Positions 13,703 to 21,286 of a DNA stretch of 42,144 nucleotides are shown here, piece after piece. Within the stretch, counting starts at the first letter, position 1, and each line of letters opens with the position of its first letter. Below the pieces are notes generated by a model that saw only the letters and a program-made list of their open reading frames with translations, ran no database searches and had not been told where the DNA came from. The translations under genes and the position numbers were made by a program. The stretch comes from a virus: positions 1 through 42,144 of the IMG/VR virus record IMGVR_UViG_3300025929_000028; one strand, 5' to 3'.

Positions 13703-16058
13703 ACGTCGTCATCGGCTAGCACGGTGCGAGGACTGCGACCTCCGCGAGGGAGGTCGCTATGTCCCGTCCTCTATTCCGGAGGAACCCAATGGCATCGCAG
13801 TGGTCGGAGAAGCACCCGGAGCGCAAGAAGCAAGGGGAGGTGTTCCTTTCGTTGGACCCAGCGGGAAACTCCTCAACAGGGTCCTTACTTATTACGACAT
13901 TAGTCGACGGAATACTCTACTTACCAACACCACCTCCTGTCGACCCCCTGATAATGCTACGCCTTCCAAGCGAGCGGTGGAGTGCTGTAGACCGCGACTA
14001 CTTGATGAACTGGCTGGATCGAAGCAGCTACTGGCGCTGGGTAACACTGCCGCCCAAGCCATCCTCAACACGGGTCAGGGTATTACGGCTCTTAGAGTCG
14101 GACCGCCAAAGCCGTGCCCCACAGTGGCAGGGGCAGAAGTTGTTGCTACGTTCCACCCTGCATTCTGTCTCCGCAACGGAGATGCCTTCCCTTCATTGGT
14201 CAACGACGTGGGAAAGCTTGTGCGACAGATGCAGCCATGGCATCCCCCTCAGTATGTGGTAGCAGACGATGAAGAGTTCGCTCTTCGAGCTCTCAGGGAA
14301 GTCGAGACTAGAACAGACCGAGTTGTCGTCGACATCGAGTGTGGTATCGACAAGGACAACAGCTTCGACCACCCTAATCGGTACCAGATGCTCTGCGTGG
14401 GGCTGGGGTACGCTAAGGGTAAGGCACTGGTCGTTGGGGAGAATGCACTTAAAATACCCTCAGTAGTCGAGGCACTTAAGCGCCTTCTTCAGAAGCTGAA
14501 GATCATTGCACACAATGGCAAGTTCGATCTCGCTGGTCTGTATCCCTTGCTGGGTGACCTGAAACTCTGGTTCGATACAATGTTGGCGCATTACTGTCTT
14601 GACGAGAGGCCAGGATACCACAGGTTGAAGGACCTGGGTGTGGAGATCTTGGGCACTCCACACTGGGAACACGAGATCGATAAGTATCTCGGAGCAGGGA
14701 AGAACTATGCCACCATTCCTCGACCTATTCTGTACAAGTACAACGCCTATGACCTCGCTGTCACGTGGGACTTGGCTGAATACTTCGAAGTCGAACTCCT
14801 CAGGGAGAGGAATATCAGTCCTTCCTTCCTACCTGATGTCCCCGGTTCGACGCTCCGCGACCTGCACGACTTCCTTGTCTCTGCGGCTAATGAGCTCAAG
14901 TTCCTAGAGCTCAACGGCATTCACATCGATAGGGACTACTCACTTCAGCTTGAGGCGCAGTACATCGAGTCTCTTGATGATCGCCGAAAGGTATTCGATG
15001 CCTTTGCTGGTGACCGATGCTATGACAAGAAGGGGGGAATCAATCCGAATTCGCCTAAGCAACTCAAAGAGTACTTCGCCGACAATGGTGTGAGGACAGC
15101 TTCGACAGACGTGGATCACTGCGAAGCCATCCTCGCAAAGTTGGACTCTGACAGTGAGCTTCACAAGTTCATTACGCTCCTGCTGGAGAACCGTAAGGAA
15201 GCCAAGAAGTACGGAACATATGTCAAGGGGATCCGTGAACGTACGTATCGTGGGCGCGTATATACGACGTACTCACTTCACGGTACAACCTCAGGACGCT
15301 TGGCTTCCAAGAACCCCAACCTTCAGAACATCGACCGCGACAAGGTTATTCGACGGCAATTCAATGTGTCGAAGCCTGAAAACGTCTTCGTGCACGGCGA
15401 CTTCGCACAGGCCGAGGGCCGCGTTATCTGTACGCTGGCACGTGACGAGTACCTTCAGAGCGTCTTCGCTAACCCTGAAGCTGACCTCTTTACAGAGCTG
15501 GGCAAGAAGCTCTACCGCGGCATCACACTGAATAAGGATCAACGTGTTCGTGTGAAGGCGTACTTCTACGGACTGAGCTATGGACGTACTGCGTATACGA
15601 TCGCACAGGAGTACGGTTGGTCCGTTAGGGACACGGAACAGGATCTCGAGAACTTCCTGGATACGATTCCGGATGTTCGTAGGTGGCAGAGCGAGGTGAA
15701 GCGTCTTGTCCTGGAAGGTAACGACCTGGTTACAACGTTTGGTCGCCATCGACGTTTCGCCCTCATCACTGAAGAGAACCGAACCGATGTACTTAACGAG
15801 GCGCTGTCCTTTCTGCCTCAGTCGACTGCCAGTGACATCTGTCTGCGTGCGTTCATTCGACTCCGACCTCGTCTGCGAGGCATGGCCCACATCCGTCTCA
15901 CCATCCATGATGCCTTGGTTGCGGAATGCCATGAGGGCGATCGCGAAGCAGTTGCTGCGATCATGCAAGAGGAAATGACCCGTTCAGGTGCCGAGTGGAC
16001 GGACTACGTACCCTTCGCTGTCGACGTGAGCTACGGGAAGCACTGGGGCGAACTGTGA
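13695..16058 (+). CDS. Uracil-DNA glycosylase / 3'-5' exonuclease / DNA polymerase A fusion
   Basis: 787 residues, three domains. Residues 1-180 are a family 4-type UDG: C11, C14, C82 and C97/C98 for a 4Fe-4S cluster, GEAPGAQEA (38-46), PFVGPSGKLL, and HPA at 154-156. Residues 205-360 are a DEDDy exonuclease with D213/E215, N274-D278 and Y349/D353. Residues 385-787 are polymerase A: TTSGRL (531-536), motif A with D569, motif B with R617, K621, Y625 and YG 629-630, and motif C IHDA with D739. The Glu after the motif C Asp is Ala740, and Tyr625 stands where E. coli Pol I has Phe762. This is the main replicative polymerase. ATG 13695 overlaps dpdA by eight bases. Confidence 0.92.
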   Translation: MAERRHRLARCEDCDLREGGRYVPSSIPEEPNGIAVVGEAPGAQEARGGVPFVGPSGKLLNRVLTYYDISRRNTLLTNTTSCRPPDNATPSKRAVECCRPRLLDELAGSKQLLALGNTAAQAILNTGQGITALRVGPPKPCPTVAGAEVVATFHPAFCLRNGDAFPSLVNDVGKLVRQMQPWHPPQYVVADDEEFALRALREVETRTDRVVVDIECGIDKDNSFDHPNRYQMLCVGLGYAKGKALVVGENALKIPSVVEALKRLLQKLKIIAHNGKFDLAGLYPLLGDLKLWFDTMLAHYCLDERPGYHRLKDLGVEILGTPHWEHEIDKYLGAGKNYATIPRPILYKYNAYDLAVTWDLAEYFEVELLRERNISPSFLPDVPGSTLRDLHDFLVSAANELKFLELNGIHIDRDYSLQLEAQYIESLDDRRKVFDAFAGDRCYDKKGGINPNSPKQLKEYFADNGVRTASTDVDHCEAILAKLDSDSELHKFITLLLENRKEAKKYGTYVKGIRERTYRGRVYTTYSLHGTTSGRLASKNPNLQNIDRDKVIRRQFNVSKPENVFVHGDFAQAEGRVICTLARDEYLQSVFANPEADLFTELGKKLYRGITLNKDQRVRVKAYFYGLSYGRTAYTIAQEYGWSVRDTEQDLENFLDTIPDVRRWQSEVKRLVLEGNDLVTTFGRHRRFALITEENRTDVLNEALSFLPQSTASDICLRAFIRLRPRLRGMAHIRLTIHDALVAECHEGDREAVAAIMQEEMTRSGAEWTDYVPFAVDVSYGKHWGEL

Positions 16059-16216
16059 AAATCAGTTTGCATGTCAGGTACTTTGACAAGACAGATGCGC
16101 TGGACAGGTACGACCACTTCACCGATCCCTTAGAGGCCTTCGAAATGGGTTTGGAACTTCTCTGTACTGATCTTGTTGAAGGTATCCAGCTGTCAGTAGA
16201 CAAAGATCGACACTAA
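16055..16216 (+). CDS. Small hypothetical protein after the polymerase
   Basis: 53 residues from GTG 16055, overlapping the polymerase stop (GTGA). Begins MKISLHVRYFDKTDAL and looks like a small alpha/beta protein (strand, then helix FEMGLELL, then strand IQLSV). No family recognised. It ends the transcript; a new promoter starts 10 bases later. Confidence 0.62.
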   Translation: MKISLHVRYFDKTDALDRYDHFTDPLEAFEMGLELLCTDLVEGIQLSVDKDRH

Positions 16217-16225
16217 AATTGTCTC

Positions 16226-16255
16226 TTGTAGACATTGAGAGGTTCGCTATATAAT
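16226..16255 (+). promoter_or_regulatory. Sigma70-type promoter before the HNH-like gene
   Basis: -35 TTGTAG (16226-16231), 18-base spacer, -10 TATAAT (16250-16255). Transcription from about 16262 would leave a 13-base leader holding GAAGGGAG, a good ribosome site for the ATG at 16275. Confidence 0.78.
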
Positions 16256-16274
16256 AGAAGTAGAAGGGAGAGTT

Positions 16275-16604
16275 ATGAGTGCCATTGCGACCATCGGTGC
16301 CACACGTGTTTCCCAGAACGGCTACAGCTACACCAAGGTCAAGGACAAGGGCGCGAGACAGTGGCGCCTGACACACCACCTGCGTATGGAACAGAAGCTC
16401 GGTCGTCCGATCGATACTTCTGTCGAACGAGTGATCTTCAAGGACGGCAACCGTACCAACCTGAGCTTCGACAATCTGGATGTGGTACCCAAGCGTCAGG
16501 GACCACTCACTCGTCGGCGAGCTGACATCGAAGACAGAATTCGAGAGCTGCAGGCGCAGCTCGACGACGTCAACGCGAAACTCAAAGCTCAAGGTATCGA
16601 GTAG
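16275..16604 (+). CDS. Degenerate HNH-like DNA-binding protein with coiled-coil tail
   Basis: 109 residues. The middle part follows the HNH_3 layout: W...THHLRMEQKLGRPID, then VIFKDGNRTNLSFDNLDVV, where active homing-type nucleases have hHiDGnk.NN...NLel. Here the catalytic His is replaced (IFKD) although the DGN..N...NL frame is kept, so cleavage is unlikely. The C-terminus (about 78-109) is a heptad-rich Arg/Glu/Leu helix, a probable coiled coil. It has its own promoter and is followed by the phased TAGAC array. A DNA-binding regulator derived from an HNH nuclease is the best guess. Confidence 0.66.
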   Translation: MSAIATIGATRVSQNGYSYTKVKDKGARQWRLTHHLRMEQKLGRPIDTSVERVIFKDGNRTNLSFDNLDVVPKRQGPLTRRRADIEDRIRELQAQLDDVNAKLKAQGIE

Positions 16605-16616
16605 TGGAATTTTAAA

Positions 16617-16720
16617 GTCTAGGCTAGGTCTACGTGGGTCTAATTGAAGTCTACTGAAGCCTGATAGCATTACATAGGGCTTAAAAGATCTTGATTAGAC
16701 TCACGTAGACTTGGTGAGAC
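16617..16720 (+). repeat. Phased GTCTA/TAGAC array with shared core, copy B
   Basis: GTCTA at 16617, 16628, 16638 and 16649 (spacing 11, 10, 11), then the core GATCTTGATTAGACTC at 16687-16702 with TAGAC at 16696, TAGAC at 16706 and GAGAC at 16716 (spacing 10, 10). All copies lie on one face of the helix within each block, and the two blocks point in opposite directions. It lies upstream of the P-loop gene. This is the most complete of three arrays. Confidence 0.75.
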
Positions 16721-16737
16721 AGAGAAGGGAGACCACA

Positions 16738-17076
16738 GTGCGTTACATATTTGGTGAACGTGCAACGGGTAAGACGGCGGGTTGTGTGGAGTGGGTGCGG
16801 GCAGGTATCCAGGACATGCGCTGGCCTTACTGGAACAGGATCCTGATAACGTTCGCTGAGGCAGAACGCAGGCGCCTTATCGACCAGTGCAATCTGAACC
16901 CACGACAGGTTTTCACCTGGGAGGACTGGTACTACTCCCGAGGTATGGGACGTACGGATGTGCAGGTGATGTTCGACAACGCCGACCTGATTCTCCGTGC
17001 CATTGCCAGGATGCACCCAGTAGCAGGAGCGGTGTTCAACAAGAACCCAGACGACACGGTCAAGAGGTTACCATGA
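16738..17076 (+). CDS. Small P-loop NTPase-like protein
   Basis: 112 residues from GTG 16738, which has AGAAGGGAG six bases upstream; the GTG at 16711 lies within the TAGAC array and was rejected. A Walker A motif GERATGKT is at residues 6-13. Further on there are WPYWNRILITF and TWEDWYYSRG, but no clear Walker B Asp-Glu. It is too short for a full helicase or packaging ATPase. It overlaps the resolvase gene by four bases, so a recombination accessory is plausible. Confidence 0.68.
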   Translation: MRYIFGERATGKTAGCVEWVRAGIQDMRWPYWNRILITFAEAERRRLIDQCNLNPRQVFTWEDWYYSRGMGRTDVQVMFDNADLILRAIARMHPVAGAVFNKNPDDTVKRLP

Positions 17077-17591
17077 AGGACGGACATCTTTCGATCACAG
17101 CGCTCGACCCTGGTGGCACGACTGGCGTAGCGTTCTACGACGCAGATGTCATCTTCAACGTCGACGACCAGATCGAGTACCTCAACCCTAGCTGGGATAC
17201 ACTGCAGCTTGTCGAGCCCGACCATCACAAGACGCTGAGGGCTATACTCGAGCGTCGACACGTAGCGAATACCATCGTCGTCTGTGAATCGTTCCAGTAC
17301 CGACGCCCTGTGGATGCCCCAGCAGTGGAACTCATCAGCTGCGAATACATCGGAGTAGTGAAGCTTGTCGCACAGGAACGTCCAGACATCCAGGTGGTCT
17401 GGCAAACGCCTGGTAAGGTTATTCCTCCTAAGAACAGGAACCGCGCAGGAGGATTCTGGACAGACGAAAAGCTCAAGCAGGTCGGCAAGTACAGCCCAGG
17501 ACGCAAGCATGCCAACGACGCCATGCGACACCTCCTCCACTTCATGGCCTTCTCTATGGGCCGCCGAGACCTTCTGGAGCCACTCCGATGA
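17073..17591 (+). CDS. RuvC-like Holliday junction resolvase
   Basis: 172 residues, RNase H fold. The conserved acidic residues lie in TALDPGGTTGVAFYD (first Asp, about residue 12), VVCESFQYR (Glu, about 71) and KHANDAMRHLLHF (last Asp, about 151), the pattern of phage RuvC-like resolvases. It would cut branched intermediates before packaging or during recombination. ATG 17073 overlaps the previous stop (ATGA). An in-frame upstream ATG at 16887 lies inside the P-loop gene and was rejected. Confidence 0.84.
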   Translation: MKDGHLSITALDPGGTTGVAFYDADVIFNVDDQIEYLNPSWDTLQLVEPDHHKTLRAILERRHVANTIVVCESFQYRRPVDAPAVELISCEYIGVVKLVAQERPDIQVVWQTPGKVIPPKNRNRAGGFWTDEKLKQVGKYSPGRKHANDAMRHLLHFMAFSMGRRDLLEPLR

Positions 17592-17776
17592 AGTGTATCG
17601 TCTGCTACCTGAGTTACGCGGACAGTCAGAAGCCGCTGGAAGTGAATGCAGTAACGATCGTGAACGGACACTCCGTCTGTCAAGACCACATCCCCGCGGC
17701 CAGGAAGTCAGTGGCAATCAACGTTGTAATGAAGAGGCGCGCGAGCCAGCGACAGTTCGGTATGGACGTGCAGTAG
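17588..17776 (+). CDS. Small zinc-finger-like protein
   Basis: 62 residues from ATG 17588 overlapping the resolvase stop by four bases. MKCIVCYL at the start and VCQDHI in the middle give CxxC and CxxH, a likely single zinc site. The C-terminus is basic. It is the last clear gene of the plus-strand arm before the terminator. Confidence 0.66.
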   Translation: MKCIVCYLSYADSQKPLEVNAVTIVNGHSVCQDHIPAARKSVAINVVMKRRASQRQFGMDVQ

Positions 17777-17781
17777 GCCTT

Positions 17782-17871
17782 CTGGGGTACATTCTTATCT
17801 CAACCATCCTTGGGATCGCAGCACTTCTGAGTGGACTGATCCTCGCAGGCTTCTTTCTGACCTACATCTGA
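17782..17871 (+). other. Transmembrane-coding stretch without a normal start codon
   Basis: Frame 1 codes a clean hydrophobic helix (GYILISTILGIAALLSGL, then ILAGFFLTYI, stop at 17869-17871). No ATG, GTG or TTG lies between it and the GTG at 17593, which would read through the zinc-finger gene in another frame. It could start at CTG 17782, be joined to the zinc-finger gene by a -1 shift, or be a relic. The position and hydrophobicity resemble the other mini membrane proteins of this arm. Confidence 0.4.
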
Positions 17872-17877
17872 GCAGAC

Positions 17878-17933
17878 GAAAGCCCCCCACCTAGGACTAC
17901 TCCGACCCGCAACGGAGAAGGTGGGGGGCTTTC
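17878..17933. terminator. Bidirectional terminator between the converging arms
   Basis: A perfect 15-base inverted repeat, GAAAGCCCCCCACCT (17878-17892) and AGGTGGGGGGCTTTC (17919-17933), with a 26-base loop. Read from either strand the GC stem ends in CTTTC. It lies between the last plus-strand gene and the last gene of the minus-strand late operon, exactly where both transcripts must stop. Confidence 0.9.
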
Positions 17934-17952
17934 TTACTCCCTAGACGCCCGA

Positions 17953-18270
17953 CTAGGGAGCGTTCGGAGGGTTGCCCACGATAGGACCAGGCGTGGTCAC
18001 GACCTGAACCTGCGTAGGCGCGGGCGGGTTGTACTGTGGCTGCACCGGTGCACCCAGGAGCCAGCCCAGACTCGGCCACTTGCCCTCAAGGAAGCGCACG
18101 AGCAAGTAGTACAGATAGCCGACGCCGAAGGTCAGTACAGCAGTCAGCCAGCTCTGTACACTGTCAGGAACAGTGAAGCCGAAGTGTACGACCAGGTAGC
18201 TGATCAGGAGTCCTACCGCGTACGGAACGCCCGTACGGACAGCACTAAGAACCTTGTCGTTCAGGTTCAT
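17953..18270 (-). CDS. Probable holin
   Basis: 105 residues, the last gene of the late operon. Two hydrophobic segments (about 15-33, GVPYAVGLLISYLVV, and 43-62, LTAVLTFGVGYLYYLLVRF) are followed by a Pro/Gln-rich polar tail. This fits small actinophage-type holins that open the membrane for the endolysin. It overlaps the next upstream membrane gene by 26 bases. Holin rests on topology and position only. Confidence 0.7.
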   Translation of the reverse strand: MNLNDKVLSAVRTGVPYAVGLLISYLVVHFGFTVPDSVQSWLTAVLTFGVGYLYYLLVRFLEGKWPSLGWLLGAPVQPQYNPPAPTQVQVVTTPGPIVGNPPNAP

Positions 18271-18586
18271 TACGTCGTGCCTCCTTCAGATCCTTGCGAT
18301 CCTTAATCATGACCCGGATAAAGATCCAGGTACGCTGTAGTACGACCAAGAAGACCAGGGTAATGATAACGTACGTGGTCTCCACCTTGTACGGCAAGTC
18401 AGGAAAGAATGTGCGCACAACACTGTTGAGATAGGTCACCGTGACCACAATGGAAAACCACATCAAGTGCCGACCCAGACGACTCCTGTACCAGCTGGCA
18501 TATAACCCGTACAGGATCACAAAGACTAGCGAGGCACAGAAGGTAGCTACAATAATAACTAACCCATATACCTGTAGAGCAGTCAC
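18245..18586 (-). CDS. Multi-pass membrane protein of the lysis region
   Basis: 113 residues with three hydrophobic helices (about 6-27, 41-58 and 70-90) and a charged C-terminal end (MIKDRKDLKEARRNEPERQ). GTG start. Located next to the holin, so a second holin, antiholin or accessory lysis protein is likely. No further motif is visible. Confidence 0.66.
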   Translation of the reverse strand: MTALQVYGLVIIVATFCASLVFVILYGLYASWYRSRLGRHLMWFSIVVTVTYLNSVVRTFFPDLPYKVETTYVIITLVFLVVLQRTWIFIRVMIKDRKDLKEARRNEPERQGS

Positions 18587-18798
18587 CGTCCACCGTCCAA
18601 CATTGCACGGTAAATGTCAAGTGCGAAGTGGTTAGCTTCGCGCTGCACTTCGAGATCGTGCATTACAGGTTTGACCTCATCGGCAAGGCGCTCCGCACGC
18701 TGAAGCTTTTCGTCTGCACGCTTAAGCGCTGCGTTGGCCTTTGCTTGGTCTGCCGCTGAAACGACGGGCTTCTTCTTAACCCTTCTAATTCGCTTCAT
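18583..18798 (-). CDS. Small basic, coiled-coil-like protein
   Basis: 71 residues from ATG 18798, beginning MKRIRRVKKKPVVSAAD. The longer upstream start (18894) would lie inside the neighbouring gene. The body is a continuous charged helix (ALKRADEKLQRAERLADEV). Overlaps both neighbours by a few bases. Function unknown; it could assist tail or lysis complexes. Confidence 0.58.
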   Translation of the reverse strand: MKRIRRVKKKPVVSAADQAKANAALKRADEKLQRAERLADEVKPVMHDLEVQREANHFALDIYRAMLDGGR

Positions 18799-19120
18799 TG
18801 GTACGTCCCGAGGGTAGTTCGACGTGCCCTTGCGAGGCCCTGCGAACGGCTTCGAGAATCGCCAAGGAGGCCCGCCCAACTTCGAGACATTCACGAAGTG
18901 CCTCCTCTTGTTTGTCGCCGCGAATCTCTAGGCGGTTGAATGCGTCTTCCCAAATCTTTGCCACTCTGAGGGCCTCCGCAACCCTCTTGTCGGTTTCTTC
19001 CCGAAGCTGCTTCAGCGACGTATCCGGAACGAGCTTGCCGCGAAGAATGTAGATGACAACAAATAAGAGCGCAGCACCGGCGCCCCCTTGGGTTAGCCAA
19101 CCAATGAGCGCCTCGTTCAC
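18785..19120 (-). CDS. Membrane-anchored coiled-coil protein
   Basis: 111 residues, GTG start at 19120 with AGGGGG upstream. An N-terminal hydrophobic helix (about 10-26, GGAGAALLFVVIYIL) is followed by a long charged helix (about 35-95). The topology resembles small spanin-like or holin-accessory proteins of actinophages. Part of the lysis end of the operon. Confidence 0.64.
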   Translation of the reverse strand: MNEALIGWLTQGGAGAALLFVVIYILRGKLVPDTSLKQLREETDKRVAEALRVAKIWEDAFNRLEIRGDKQEEALRECLEVGRASLAILEAVRRASQGHVELPSGRTNEAN

Positions 19121-19129
19121 GGCTACCCC

Positions 19130-19297
19130 CTAATGCGTGTTGATCTGTGCTTCCAATCGCTCGACGCGCTTCCGCAAGTCTCGAATCATATCGAGCAGGT
19201 CGCCCTGAGGCGTTACGCGTGTGCGGAAGTTGTGAGAGTCGGCCATTGCTTGCCGCGACATCACTTGGTTGGGATGCTGTACGGGTTGTTCGTTCAT
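19130..19297 (-). CDS. 55-residue coiled-coil protein
   Basis: ATG 19297 overlaps the stop of the upstream tail gene by four bases (ATGA) and the stop is at 19130. It starts MNEQPVQHPNQ and ends with a short heptad helix (IRDLRKRVERLEAQI). Tight coupling and a good helix support it as a real gene. Possibly a small structural or chaperone partner; no family recognised. Confidence 0.62.
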   Translation of the reverse strand: MNEQPVQHPNQVMSRQAMADSHNFRTRVTPQGDLLDMIRDLRKRVERLEAQINTH

Positions 19298-20454
19298 GAC
19301 GTACCTGCCAAGTTCGAAATAGTATCGATGGTGAGGTTGACAGTTTCGGGACCATTCTCACTAGACGGAGTCAAACTGTAACCCACGATCCTCGTCACAC
19401 CTGTAACAGGTCCGTTAGGGAACCTGTAAGAATCGTCGATCACTAGCTTGACGTTGTCACCGAGACTCCAGGAGCCGAATGCACCCTCGACCGTTCCATC
19501 GAGAATAATGGTGGGCGTGATAATCGGTGGCGTCTGGTTAGTAAGCTGCGTAGACGCTACGGCTTGCAATGCACCCAGGTTGTCAATGTCGCTCAAGGTC
19601 AAGCGGTTATCCAGACCAGGGTAGCCTTGTGACAGGTTAGACGTATTCGTATAGATCTGGTGCGGTGTCGATGCGCCGTTAGCCTTACCGATGGCCAGGA
19701 CCTTGTTTGCTGCCTGCACAGCATTCTCAGGCCACCAGTATTCCGAAATGCCTGTAGGGTACTGAAGATCGACACCCGACTGTAATGCCTGAGCGACAGG
19801 AACACCAATGCGCCAGTACGTCGTAGGGGGATTTTCGACAAGGTCCCACCTACCTACAACTAGTTGCGGGACCCTATTGCCGTTAACATCCTTAGTCGGC
19901 TTGATGTAAAACTCGGCACCTGAAGCTGCCATACTATCGATAAAGTCGCCCCAGGAGTTGTAGTCCGTACCTACAAAGGACCTGGTAATAGTACTACCAG
20001 TTCCCTGTAGAGGCGGTACTGCAACTCCTACGTTGTATGCCGAGGCACCCTGAATAGCACCCCAAGCGATAGAGACGAAGTCCTGACACGGTTCAGTAGC
20101 AGAGGAGTCCGCACTGTTGTAGACGTTATGCGGATACGACTCGAAAGTCTGCGCACTGAGCTCGTACGTACGACCTGTCGCCTGATAGGTACGACTCCAC
20201 ACGATCCCACACCACACAGGTACGTCATCGCGATCGATCCACAGGGCGGTCTTGCCCGGTGTGGTAGCGGCCAGGAGGTCGGAGACTGTCCAACCAGGAC
20301 TATCTGCTCTGAACGTACCGGTAAACTGGCCGACCTTGCTACCAATCTTTCCCGATAGGAACATCGAGAAGTTGACACCGAACATATTGCCGCCGAACTC
20401 ATCCAGGAGGGTATGCGTTAGTAGGTCGTAGAAGTAGTACTTGTATGTTGCCAC
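19294..20454 (-). CDS. Minor tail protein (probable tail-tip/Tal-like)
   Basis: 386 residues, GTG start at 20454 with AGGAGG seven bases upstream. The N-terminal half (YKYYFYDLLTHTLLDEF, then GKIGSKVGQFTGTF and LWIDRDDVPVWCGIV) looks like the baseplate-hub-type proteins of actinophage siphoviruses (Gp37-like family); the C-terminal half is beta-rich. It follows the distal tail and lysin genes in the tail module. Exact position in the virion is inferred from order. Confidence 0.68.
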   Translation of the reverse strand: MATYKYYFYDLLTHTLLDEFGGNMFGVNFSMFLSGKIGSKVGQFTGTFRADSPGWTVSDLLAATTPGKTALWIDRDDVPVWCGIVWSRTYQATGRTYELSAQTFESYPHNVYNSADSSATEPCQDFVSIAWGAIQGASAYNVGVAVPPLQGTGSTITRSFVGTDYNSWGDFIDSMAASGAEFYIKPTKDVNGNRVPQLVVGRWDLVENPPTTYWRIGVPVAQALQSGVDLQYPTGISEYWWPENAVQAANKVLAIGKANGASTPHQIYTNTSNLSQGYPGLDNRLTLSDIDNLGALQAVASTQLTNQTPPIITPTIILDGTVEGAFGSWSLGDNVKLVIDDSYRFPNGPVTGVTRIVGYSLTPSSENGPETVNLTIDTISNLAGTS

Positions 20455-20478
20455 GCCACCCTCCTGGATGAGTCGGAA

Positions 20479-21276
20479 TCAGCTACCGGTAACGTTCGTA
20501 GTAACCGCGTCGGCCTGCACGACCTGCCAGTTCTTGGGAAAGTCCAGAGCCAGCTGCGCGTTGTTGAACGTGACCTGCGGCGCCACGGGGTTATTGATCG
20601 CGTCCTCCTTGGCTGCCTGAAGAGCACGCAGCGCAGCCTCGCGATCGGTAGTCAGCTTACCAATGGGCAGGCCATTGAACGTCGCACCGTTGGGAACCTG
20701 CACCTGTGTATCCTCGATGCGGTAATCCTCCGACACCCACAGGAGCCAACCACCCATGGTCGAGTAGGGAATCCACATGTTGTCCTCCACTACATTGTTA
20801 GGCGTAAAACGGGTTTCGACACCAGGCCAGACATCAACTACGACAGACTTATCGTACGCACCTGTGTCGGTGAACTGGTGCGCAATTGATGTGAAGCCAC
20901 GAAGCGTTTGCTGTACTTCACCTGCACCAGGGTATGCAGCGATCCAGTAGTGAGGCTGTGCAACGCCTGCGTTGTTGAAAGCATCGATCACCTGGCCCCA
21001 CTCTGCCAAGCTCGTGTACACAGTAGGATCGATACCAGCCGCGCGACGCATTTCAGCCCATCCAGGACACTGCGACGGGATAGCATCACCGGGCTCGCAG
21101 TCCAGAATGTGACCGTCGTTAGTACTGGGGAAGACTGCAATGCGCAGCTTCAAACCAGTGAAGCGTGCCCAGTCACCAGGCGACCAGGCAAAGCGTCCAT
21201 CGACGTAGCCGAACACCACAGGGGCGTTTGTGGGAATGTTCGACGGAGTAACTGAATCGTATCCGTAGCGGGTCAT
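20479..21276 (-). CDS. Glycoside-hydrolase-like lysin (DUF1906/GH25-type barrel)
   Basis: 265 residues from ATG 21276 with AAGGAAA upstream; an earlier in-frame start at 21309 lacks a ribosome site. MTRYGYDSVTP, VVFGYVDGRFAW, ILDCEPGDA and YWIAAYPG follow the strand ends of a TIM-barrel lysozyme-like hydrolase, with acidic residues in DCEPGD as likely catalytic ones. No signal peptide. It sits inside the tail genes rather than beside the holin, so it is either the endolysin or a tail-associated hydrolase. Confidence 0.68.
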   Translation of the reverse strand: MTRYGYDSVTPSNIPTNAPVVFGYVDGRFAWSPGDWARFTGLKLRIAVFPSTNDGHILDCEPGDAIPSQCPGWAEMRRAAGIDPTVYTSLAEWGQVIDAFNNAGVAQPHYWIAAYPGAGEVQQTLRGFTSIAHQFTDTGAYDKSVVVDVWPGVETRFTPNNVVEDNMWIPYSTMGGWLLWVSEDYRIEDTQVQVPNGATFNGLPIGKLTTDREAALRALQAAKEDAINNPVAPQVTFNNAQLALDFPKNWQVVQADAVTTNVTGS

Positions 21277-21286
21277 AGGCGTTTCC

